Part shown: positions 22,722 to 34,700 of the stretch, piece after piece
How the letters are laid out: the number at the start of each line of letters is the position of its first letter
Position numbering within the stretch: position 1 is the stretch's first letter
Assembly: GCF_032362555.1 (NCBI RefSeq)
Contig: NC_083507.1
Location: 7,939,001 to 8,003,000 of the forward strand
DNA from: Amyelois transitella
Taxonomy: Eukaryota; Arthropoda; Insecta; Lepidoptera; Pyralidae
DNA: 64,000 nucleotides
Reading direction: 5' to 3'
The notes under the pieces: generated by a model
The model's input: only the letters and a program-made list of their open reading frames with translations
What the model was told of the DNA's origin: nothing
Databases searched by the model: none
Translations under genes and position numbers: made by a program

Positions 22722-25700
22722 ATGCAAGTCACCGGCTGTAGAATATTTTTCGTATGTTTGGCTTGCGTCTTTGTAACTTCAGCTACAAATAATCCGACCA
22801 AAAGGGATGAAAGGAAATCAAAGTCAGTAACCTCATTTGTAAGTGCTAAATGGGAGGCAACTCCTATTGTGCTGGAGTTAGCAGAATATCTTGCGGACGA
22901 AAATCCTGATTTATTCTGGTCATTTGTTGATGGAATAAACTCATTAACAACTAGCTTGGAAAGTCTGGGTAAGTTTTTTAATTGCACTTGGAATACATAT
23001 TATATTTATTTATTTATACTTTATTGTTCAAAATACAAATGTGTAGCACGATTGGCAGACAATGAAGCTTTTTTTACCAGTCAACCATTTGGGTCTGAAA
23101 GAGAAGTTAAGGTGGGATGGAACTAAATACATATATTTATACAAAATACAAATAATATAATTATAATAATCATACATATAAACAATTTACAAAAATAAAT
23201 AGATGCCTTGATTACTGAAATTAGTGAGAAGACTTATAGGTATTAAAAACCCTCGTGACTCAAAAGAAACCTGTATATAAACAATATGGAACTAGAATGA
23301 TTTGGGGATATCCAGATGGACTTCGGAAGTGAACTACAGAGCTGTTAGACCAAAAGAATTAGAGAAAAACCATATAAAAATTTTATATCTAATGAAATAT
23401 ATTTTAATGGAATAGAAATAATCTATTTGTTCCAATAAAATTGGGTTTTATCAATTTGTTAATAAAGTCTTTTCCTATGTTGGGACTAGCTAAGAGTTAC
23501 CTTGATGAAGTATATTTTATTAATCATAATAAAATTTTCAGAAAATGATAAGCAAATATATGATGCTATCATCGGAGTGGCTAGCACGCTATTGGCTCCT
23601 GCACAATTGCGAATGGCAAAGCTTGCATTGTCTATGCATATGACATCACCTACAGTGCACATGTTTGATCAAATTGCAACAAGGGACGGAGCAAAGGATG
23701 CCTCCTGCGATGTATTTGTTTCTATAGCCAAAAGGAAAGTATGTGATAATGATGTCTTGAGAGATATCCTCAAAGAATATGATCAGTATAATCCAGTAAG
23801 TATTTATTTTAATTGAAATAATTTTTAAAGTGAGAGCAGTCTTTTTATTAAGAAAGTAGTGACCATCTTTAAAGGTTTCCTTTGGAGTACTGTGTATATA
23901 GAAAAATGTTTGAGTTGCTCTTTTTTTTACATGCTTAGCACCTCATGCTCTTAATACTTAGGGAGGCTTCACCCCCATAGAATTTCCATTTCCTTTCAAA
24001 TATTATTTAAATTAGTCCAGTAGTTTTTTAGTTTATTCTTTGCAAACAAAGAAATGAAAGTACATATCTTTACTCTATATAGATATTATATACCATGAGA
24101 GTTTCACGAAAAAATATCAGCTGCCTGCCATTCAGAACTGTTTAATTTATGTTCTGTTAAAATTGCACTGGTTCTTCAAGTATCATGTCATTATATTTTA
24201 CTTCTGGGATCCAAATGCAAAGTTATTTACTTTAATTCTGAAACTAAATTTTTATAATGTCTTACAATAAATTGTATAATGGTTTCTTATTATGCTGTGT
24301 GGTTCCAGCACCAATAGAAAACAGAATAGGACCACTCCATCTCTTTCCCATGGATTTTAAAGACTGTTGGCTCTGTTTACTCCACAGGGTTATAGACGTG
24401 ATTATATGTATGTCTGTTCTTATTGTTACATCTTGTTATTATATTTCAAATACAAATTTATATCTAAGTTGTTTTTTTTATTATATCAAATATATATTAC
24501 ATTATTTTTTTATTTATTTATAATTGCAGGAAGTTTGTAAATTGATCATTGTTTGGGAAGATGTACTGATATTAATCAACCTTTTTTTTTATTGGTACCA
24601 GAAAGCTACAGAGGCAACCACAGAGGCGTATGCCTTTGTGTATATATTCTGTCTTGAAGAAGACATGAAGGTCACACTATTCATGATGGCTACACATTGA
24701 ATTTTTTAATATTTCAGGATATAAACAAGCAAGAGACATATCTTTTAGATCACTCTTATCCCAGCAGTGATAACAGAAGTCTATCAGCCATACTATATGG
24801 AGAACTCGGCTTTAAAGAATTTGCTACCAAACATAAGATATTGGCAGCTTATGCTGACAGAGGGGCTATCAACTATGTTGTACGATGGAATGTCAAGGTA
24901 AGATTTATCTGGAAGTAACTCTTGTATATTTGAGAAAAAAAAAATATTATGTAAAAATTATTTTCAGCCTAGAGCCAAGCCGAAGTTACGTTTGTCTGGT
25001 TACGGAGTAGAATTGCAGTTGAAGAGCACAGAGTACAAGAGCCAAGATGATTCAACTCCCAAAGAGTCTGAGGGTGGCGAGGTACCAACCCCATCTGAGG
25101 AAGAAGATGAAAATGATCCACAAAACCAAATAGATGGCTTTAATTTTGCTAGACTTAAGTAAGTTGTTACATAGTTTATTAAATTTAAGCCTATTTATAT
25201 CTAGTTTCTAGCCTGTCTTTTATGAAAACTAAAAATCTTGGCAACTTAGACTAGAAAAAATATGAATTAATTAGAATTTATATCAATACTTTCTTTACAT
25301 ACATACATACATATCATCACGTCTATATCTTACCCCTTACGGGGTAGACAGAGCCAACAGTCTTGAAAAGACTGAAAGGCCACGTTCAGCTATTTGGCTT
25401 AATGATAGCATTGAGATTCGAATAGTGACAGGTTGCTAGCCTGTCGCCTAAAAAAGAATCCCGAGTTTTTGTAAGCCTATCCCTTAGTCGCCTTTTACGA
25501 CATCCATGGGAAAGAGATGGAGTGGTCCTATTCTTTTTTGTATTGGTGCCGGGAACCACACGACCATACTTTCTTTATTTTATATAATTATGTGATTTTC
25601 GTCAGAGTAGAAGTATCTCGATCTCAAACACTCCATCAGTTTTTATGGATGTCATAAGCAATATGCTAATGAAGGTCATTCCAAGTTATTCTGTGTAAAT

Positions 25701-28700
25701 ACCTCTTTTACCCACTCATGCTACTTCCACATTTATTCCCTCAAACTTAAGAGATGGCCCTAGGAAAAATATTATATAAATAATGAATTTATGATATTAT
25801 CTTATTTTTGGTTGTGTTCGTATGATGTAATTTCAAATAATGTCTATAAAGATCTATATTGAATCATGATTATCAACTAAAGTCTTATTCCATGCTCTGC
25901 ATACTCCGCTGAAGAAAACACAACTACAGAGATTATTCCCAAATAAGTTTAGCACCGAACATTTCCCTTCAGGAACATATTCCCAGCCCTGCGTACTCCG
26001 CTGGAGCGGTTCCGGCGGCACCTGTCGGAGTCGAGCGAGGAGCTGGCGCCGCTGAAGGTGTGGCAGATGCAAGCGCTGAGCATGCAAGCCGCGGTGGCCG
26101 TGGCCGATGCACACGACGCTGGCGGGGACGAAGCTTTGAAAGTGCTTACGTCTATTGCTCAGAATTTTCCTATGCAGGTATTTGGCATTTGTTTGTTTTA
26201 GATTTTCTTGTGTGATTTGACATTGATGTTACTTATAATTGGTCTGCTTTTTATTTTGTCTATTTATTAGAGGAATCCAAACTAAAAAATGTCGAGAGGT
26301 GAGCTGAATCAACGCCACGAGGAAGAATATTAGAGAAATCCAACCATTCTGATTACTCAGATTATCAGGGTAATGGACACCAGACTAGATAAGACTGCCT
26401 CTGACTGACTGTCTGTCTGCTTTAGGTCAGGCCTCCTCACACTTTGTGGTCATTTGCGGAACTCGGTTAATGTAGAAAAATATTTTGCTAAGCACCACCG
26501 AGACAAACGCTAATATTAGCAACTTAATATCCCTTATTAACTTTCATCCCAAACTAATGAAACGATTTTATTTTAACCCAGACAAAGTCACTGATCCACA
26601 TCAACGTACCACGGTCTTTCCGTGAAGAAGTCCTTTATAACCAGGACGTGTGGGCGTCAGCACTGGGACTCCGGCCCGCGGAGCCCCTGCTGCTGGTGTC
26701 GGGCGCGCAGTATGACGCCGAAGAAGTCGATGTAATGGCGCTGTTAGCCGCACTGCGAGAAGATATTGGACCAATGAATACTCTGCATGCGTTAGGTATG
26801 TTTTCTTTCTTAGCTTGTTGTTTCTGTGTCGTTCATACTATCCCACCATAACCCATTTACTAACCCTCCGGTTATACGAACCGGAAGTAGAAAGGAATAT
26901 CATGAGGGGATTGCAGATACTTCAAATATCAAATATATCTCTTGAGAAACATAAAACAAAAACTAGTGTATGTTATAACGTATATTTCACTTTATATGTA
27001 TATGTCCAAATGCAAAAATTTTTCTCATATCCAATTAATATTTAGGTCTTCCGAAGAAACTGATCAACACTCTAATGTCGCTGGAACTTGGAGAGTCTTA
27101 CACTTGGGAGGAGTATGGGCTGGACATCCGAGATTCTGCGATCACATGGCTCAACGATATCGAAGCTGATGAGAGGTACCGACGCTGGCCCTCGTCCTAC
27201 ATGGAGCTACTGCGGCCTACTTACCCTGGCATGCTGAGGAATTTGCGCAGGAACATCTATAATTATGTAAGTGGCAGAACAAAATGTATGTATATAGGAA
27301 ATCGTGTATTTTTATTGAACTTGATATTCTTCTTTCATTTGGTTAAATATTATCGAAGGCAACGTATGGTACTGGCGCTTACCGTTTTCCTGAATGAAGC
27401 TTCTACAGCGTATTTTTCTCTGGTCCAGACTGCACTATTGAACCATATCACGGGCAAAAAGCATACTTAGCCTGGCATCCTGAGGAATATGAGGTGGACT
27501 GAATTGCAATAGATTGAGAACTGGTTCTTAGTAGTTAACGGGATATAAATATGATATGTCGTGAATTGATTAGGTAAATTATCATTGTACTAGTAGAGTG
27601 TAACTATGGTCATAATTATGAAAATAATATATAAAATAGCACGAAATACTATTGTTATAGCTATTTTTAATCGTTTAATTTTGTATTTAAAACCAGGGTC
27701 GTTTCAGGTTAAAATTCATAAATTCTTCCCTCTAATTTTCCACAGGTCATAGTAGTGGACCCCACATCGTTCGCATCAGGTCCCCCTATACAACTAGGGG
27801 AGACGTTGCTACGACACGCGACTCCAGTCCGAGTGGGCTTGGTGCTAGCACCAGGAACTAACGCTCTCAACGCCGCCGTGAGGTCCGCTTTCAACTACGT
27901 GGCGCAGGAGAAGAACTCTAATAAGGAAGCCTTCTATTTTTTGAGTCAGGTTAGTAGACAATTTATTACAAAGTATTGTTAATCTGATGACATTTTCATT
28001 TTCTTCTATTTCTTCTTCCATTTTAGGGTCCATCTCTCGGAAGTATGTGAATTCTTGAGATTGTTAAAACTTTAGAATGCAAATGAGTCTTTGAAAGCCT
28101 CCAGGACCGATACAAAGAGGTTGCTCGATATCGAGTAACAGTTTATTCATGATTTTGGCATAGACCCAGTTTATTAAACATAATCCCTTTTCCACCAAAG
28201 CACTGAGAAAAATAAAAACATTATTATTATTGCAGCTTCTAAACCTGAAAGAAGAGACTCTAACCTTCGACTTGGTGAAGAGTCAGTTGAAGAAGTATGC
28301 AAGTTCGAGCGCCAACATCGATGAGATCGTGGCCGAGGACTCAGAGTACAACTTCGGCCATCAGCTGGCTGAGGAGTTTGTGTCCAAGATAGGGGTCAAT
28401 AAGTATCCACAGGTAACTCTCATATAAGTTATGAACACATGTTCAGTAGTTTGATTAATTCCAACAGGAAGACATAATTTTGTTTTGTAGATATAATTCA
28501 GTGATAATAAAGCCCGCACTTTTAATCCGTATTTTAAATAGCAGAAGAAGTGATAGAAATAAATATATTCGACATAGTTGTGACAAGTTTTTGTTAAAGG
28601 GATAAAATGGTTATCTACATAGGTGCTGATCAATGGCGTGCCGCTGTGGGAAGAAGGTGCCACGTCAATGACTTCAGTGGAACTGTTAGAGGAGGCGCTA

Positions 28701-31700
28701 GTGTCGGCTCTGTCTCGGCACACGGCGCGTTTCCAGCGCGCGGTGTTCAGAGGAGAACTGTCAGACTCTGACGACGCGGTGGACTATCTCATGAAGCAAC
28801 CGCATGTCATGCCTAGGTATGTAATATGAAGGGGATATCTGGATAATAGGAAGTTGTTAGAGGAGGCGCTAGTGTCGCTTATGTCTATGACTCTTCGGAA
28901 ACTTCGCAAATTATTACACGTTTTAAGCAGTCGTTTTTACACTAAGCTTTTATATATGTGAATTGGTTTCTACGCGCAACTCTCGCAATAATTTATTTCC
29001 TCTTGTTGTCAGGTTGAACCGTCGTATTTTGGGATCTGAGACAGCACAGCATTTGGACTTGAATGGTGTTCCTTCGTCAAGTGAACTGTTTGCTGAAGAC
29101 AAAATACACAGACTCATGCATTTAAGTGGTATAAAATAGTTGTATATTTATGCCTTTTAGTTCAAACCTTACAACCCTTAATTCTATTAAGGCATCCAAA
29201 CCTTAAAACTGAAATCGAAATCAGCTTTCACTGTCACAATTAATAATGTTTATAGTGTTATGTTCAGCTTTAAGGCTCAATAAAATTTTAAGTAAATAGC
29301 GTATTATGTTATCAGGTCGCGACGCTCTGGCTACTGCGTTGCCAGTGTTGAGATACTTCACGAAGCCTGGCAAACCAGATAAGGTCACCCAGACCATCTG
29401 GGTCGCGGGAGATCTTAACCATAAACGCTCAAGGGAACTGCTGAGGAATGCCATCACTTTTATGGTAAGAATTGCCTTTTTTTCACGTGTGCTTTTAGAT
29501 CATCTTACGTTAATTGCGGTACAAACGCGAAATTCACGTGGGTGAATACGCAGGAAACAACGTGCTTGTTTAATCGTATATAATTATAATACTATATGTT
29601 TCTTCTTTGTAGAATTCTCGCCACAGAGCCTGATCAGGTATTTAGCTTGTAAGTGCGCAGCATTGTTTCTCCACTTGTGTCGAATAGGTGCTGTCGGGGC
29701 AGTTTCATTTTTCGAGACAAATTGTAAATCGTTTTAAATTTACAGCGAGAAACGGGCGGGGTCCGAGTGGCGTTCATACCGAACGTGGAAGGCACCGGAG
29801 CCGACCAATCAATGAACAAAGTGGTGCTGGCTGCGGTCACCACGCTGGAGCCCAGCAAGGCCACGAAGTACGTCGCCCAACTGCTGGAGGACGAGGGCTG
29901 CCACGAGAGACAGGACTGCGATATCCTGGTCAGTATTACTACTGTCTCGAAACGAAGCTGACACCCTCTCCACATACCAACCAACATCAGAGGAAGCAGG
30001 TTGCTCTGCTCGCGATTGTACCCACTCAGTGGGAACTTGTGTTTAGTCTATTAAGTCCAATATTCGAGTCTATGGAGCTTATATGAAGTGCAGAGGTAGC
30101 GAGAGATTCTCGTAAGGATCGTATCAAGTCTCTATCTTCTCTATGAAAAAAAGATGTGACAATAACTACGTATTGTTCCGTCCACAGCCAGAACTTGTTC
30201 CCGCTTTGAACAAATACGAGTGGGTGCTAAAAGCGTCTCGCGTGCTATGCGCTCGCAGCTTCAAGTTGAGAGCGTCGCAACGCGCGGTTGTACACAACGC
30301 GAGGATTGTGGGGCCCTTCGACGATGATGAACAGTTCACGCTTGACGATTTTCTGCTACTAGAGAGGTAAGACATCAAAGTAAACTCCACAAGCATCGGA
30401 ACAAATTTACTGTTTTAATAATAAGGTGAGACGAGTTTCATATGTTCTTGGCTTAAATATAGCTTACATGACACATATAAACAGTGGAATTCATCGCTCT
30501 AGCTTGATGATCACCTTTGTAAAGAGTAAGAGATTGGGAGAGTTTGTGAGTCTCTTGTGTCAACACCAACTAAGATTGGAGAGATTAGTTAATGACAGAA
30601 GTGAGCATGTCTCCAACATCCAGTTAACAAAATGCCCTGATAAGATTGAGATTCGTTTAGTAATTTTCCCACGTTGCAGAGCATTTTTTACGAACCCGAC
30701 CTTAATTGATTACCTTGACATCGTAGCCTTAAATTCTTTTGTTTTGAACAGGTACAGCAACCAAGTGTATGGAGACAAAATATCGGAGGTATTAGACAAA
30801 AAGAAGACCTCCAAAAATGAAGTTGTCCAAGACGACGACGATGGTATGTTATTAAAGCATTGATCAAATTAAACCTCTTGAAATTTACATAGATGATTTC
30901 AGAACTATAGTCTTAAAATTACTTCATATTGAATGCAAGATCTAAGGTTATTTCGTAATGTTTCTGGAAGTCGTCTCTTACTAGACGTTTTTGTTCTAGG
31001 GAATCATACCCTATATCAGCTTTAAACTACCACTATTTTTGAGAGCGTTAGCCGATCCGCCAGTCAGTTTCTTTACAAACATTTCTTTTTTTAGATTCGG
31101 AAGAGGAGATTGGCCCGATGAATGTGGAGACGCGGTTGAAGGTGGTCTCAGTGTTGAGCGGGCGCAAGCCTCGCTCGCGTACGGCTATTCCGCCGGGGTT
31201 GCGAACAGAACATTCTGTGGTCACGTTACCTCCGACCAACGCCAACGAAGCAGCCGTTGAGGTGAATGACCTTATTGCTTCTTATATTTTTTTAGTTTTA
31301 TTCTAGTATTTTTTTTGTTGTCTGTTTGCTTTGAAAGTTGAGACAATCAGGCGGATTCAGTTCTCCCCAAAATCAGTATTTTGTTCTACATGTATAAAAG
31401 TATCACAATTTCGTTTAGAAACAAATAATTTTATCATTTTGAATTCTTACACAGATCGTAGCCGTATTAGAGCCGGCATCGATAGCCGCACAGCGCCTAG
31501 CGCCTTTATTGCTTGTGTTGAGGAAAGTCATCAACTGTCGCATCAAGCTCTTCCTCAACCCGCAGGATAAGAACTCAGACATGCCGCTAAAAAGGTAATC
31601 ACATCTTACATGCAATGTCTCGAAAATACTAATAAATACGTTCGGCTTGATGTTGTTGATGTAAGATTCAAATAGTGACCGGTATGTAAGATTCAAATAG

Positions 31701-34700
31701 TGACCGGTATGTAAGATTCAAATAGTGACCGGTTGTCTTAAAGAAGAATCCAAGATTTATGAGCTTGTTCCCAAAATCAGGGAAGGAAAGGACTATATCT
31801 TTTTAACATGAATGGCATGAATCAAATGCAACTGAGGAAATAAGCACATTCTTCTAATGCAAGCTGCCACGTTGTTCTAGCAGAGAAGAATAGAGGAAAG
31901 GCTTATAAATCTCACAATTACAAATCCAGGTTGATCCCTTTTTAACTCATATATTTTTTGCAGTTTCTACCGTTATGTGTTGGAGCCCGAGCTGACGTTC
32001 ACGCCGTCCGGGGCGATGAGCGGCGGAGCCCTAGCCCGGTTCTCACGTCTACCGCACGCCCCTCTACTTTCTATGGAACTTAGAACGCCTCCCAATTGGC
32101 TGGTAGAATGTGTCAAGTCCGTGTACGACTTAGACAATATCAGGCTTGCAGATGTCGACACCGTTGTGCATAGGTATTCCTTTTTTAAATTGAATAAAAA
32201 TTAATTTGCGAAGCCCTAATTCTTAAAATTTCATCGCATATTGTCTGACTAATCGGGCCTTCTATTGATTAAAATTTTGAAAAATAAGATAATAAAATGC
32301 TATACATAAAAATGTTATACTACACGTCTATATTTTTAAAGAAACGCAACAATACTTATTAACGAACTCTCCACAGCGAATTCGAATTAGAGTACTTGCT
32401 TCTGGAAGGCCATGCGTGGGATACGACTCTGGGCACGCCTCCTAGAGGTCTCCAACTGATCCTGGGCACACGTGAGAATCCCGAGCTCATGGACACTATA
32501 GTGATGGCCAACCTGGGCTACTTCCAGCTGAAGGCCAACCCGGGCGCCTGGATACTGCGGCTGAGACCTGGACGATCAGATGAAATTTATGAGATTGTTA
32601 GGTGAGTGTAGTTTCCCGTTGCAAACCCTAATAAATTCCGGGCCTCTCAACAGTCTTGCTTAATATGATACGAGATGAATCAATAGTCATTTTCCATTCG
32701 ATATATAGAAGTAGTTAATAGGTTAATAAAACAGAGTCGTTAATAGGATTTTGTTTTATTTATATTCTCTCTATCGAGCCTTATTTTTCTATTCACTGGC
32801 GTTGGTATAACATTAAACTGTATTTATGTTTAGTCACGAAAACACGGACACTCCGGCCGGCAGCGAGGACATCCAGGTGCTGATGAGCTCGTTCCGCAGC
32901 CACGTGATCAAGCTGCGCGTGCAGAAGAGGCCCGACAAGCAGCACGTGGAACTGCTGGCCGAGGGCGATGACAACTCGGGCGGGATTTGGAACTCTATCG
33001 CGAGGTAATTGCCAATAATACACTGAATGTTATTGTTAATGATGTTAAAACACTGCTTTCGGGGGAGACTCTAAAACGGAAACAAGCTTGGTCGCATTAT
33101 GATTTAAATTTTGAGGTAAGATACGTGCTCACACAGTTATAAATGTTTAATCACGTTAATTGGCTACGGGAAAAGTCTTAATTTGCGTAGAAGCTGCACG
33201 TTGATAACAGCTGGACAAATAACATATGGAACTGCTAGCCGTGGGCGATGATAACTAACTCGGGCGTGAATTGGGACTCGATCGCGAGGTAACATTGCAT
33301 CTCTTATTTGTCATTATATTATTTAGATTTTATGCCGGAAAACTTTATGTATTCTTCAAATTAGGTATCAATCATCTTTGCGTGTTCTCAATTGCACCCT
33401 CCGCTACAATGCTGCGGACCTTGTTCTTCGCATCGTAATTTTCCTTCCATTTTGTCTGGTTCGCAGCGAGTTCAGTTTTAAGGCTATTAAAGCACGCGTA
33501 TATATCATCTTACTCGACGTCAAGCCAGGATATCTTCGGTCTGCCCCTTCTACCCGGCGGAGGTGGCATGGGCAGACATCAGTTCCCCAAATAGTCGGCA
33601 TGCTTACAAATACGTGGCGGTACCAGCGTAGGCGCTTATCTTGCACTTTGCTATGTCACGGACACGAGAGATGCCGCGGTTAAGAGAGTTCCTCACGCGG
33701 TCTCTACGTGAAACTTCTCTCATCCAGCGTAGCATGTAGGTCTCCGTGACACGCAGCTCCGGCTTGTGCCGCTCAAGTAGGTACTGGCCATGTCTCACTG
33801 CTATATAATTTTACTGAGTAATTTGTCCCGTATATATGTTTATTTATTTTGATATTTATATAAAACATGACAGGCGTAATGATGGATTTATAGACCTGCC
33901 CTTTTAGCCTTACTGGTATTCTAGGGTACCAGGTGATGCCCACCATGTCACGCCTCTTTGCCCATAAAATTTGATGTTGCAGTCGATGTACCTGGTCGCG
34001 TAATATAACTCTTCATATAAGTATGTCATAATTAATAAGTTCCAAATAATTAAATAATAAATAAATACTAGAAGAATTACACAGATTGATTTAGCCTTGG
34101 AGTAAGTTCGAGACTTGTGTTACAAGATGCTAACCCAACGATACTATATTTTTAATAAATACTTATATACATAAATATCCAATACCCAGGACAATCAGAG
34201 AAAGTACGTTTCTTCATCTAGCCCTGGCCGGGATTCGAATCACCTCTGGTGTCACAGACAAGCGCACTACCGCTGCGCTACAGATTACCACACACAGTAA
34301 CCGTTACCACATCTCTCCGTATTTCTCAGTTTATCTCTCGAATCTTTGTATGTTCTCACTTCTACTAACAAATGTCAGGTCAGGTTATAGAAGAAAATTC
34401 AAATTTGTTGAGTTATTTCAGTTCGTTTGGCGGCGGGGAGGAGCAGGAGGTCCAAGACGAAACCATCAACGTGTTCTCCGTGGCTTCCGGACACTTGTAC
34501 GAAAGATTCCTGAGGATCATGATGCTGTCCGTGCTCAAGAACACCAAGTCGCCCGTCAAGTTTTGGTTCCTGAAGAATTACCTCAGCCCTTCACTCAAGG
34601 TACTGTGATAATATCATATTTTATTTATTTCAGCTTCAGTTTGTTTATTTCCGCGCCCAAAGAAAGAGAGAGAGTTGTTAAAAAAATTGGTGAAACATGA

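Noticed and set aside
22969-23126. Open extension of UGGT exon 1 through the donor
   Set aside because: GTAAG at 22969 is a good donor, and joining to 23542 restores the family sequence ([11 protein letters not shown]). The extension is AT-rich and unlike UGGT.
29613-29636. Possible micro-exon of UGGT between AG at 29612 and GTA at 29637
   Set aside because: It has an in-frame TGA, and the flanking exons 29464 and 29746 already join in phase and match the family.
29688-30086. 132-residue + frame near UGGT exon 13
   Set aside because: It is out of frame with the UGGT exon at 29746-29928, which reads [13 protein letters not shown] in the true frame.
33604-33798. Possible extra UGGT exon or host gene
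   Set aside because: It lies on the opposite strand to UGGT and matches the C-terminal pattern of LINE polyproteins.
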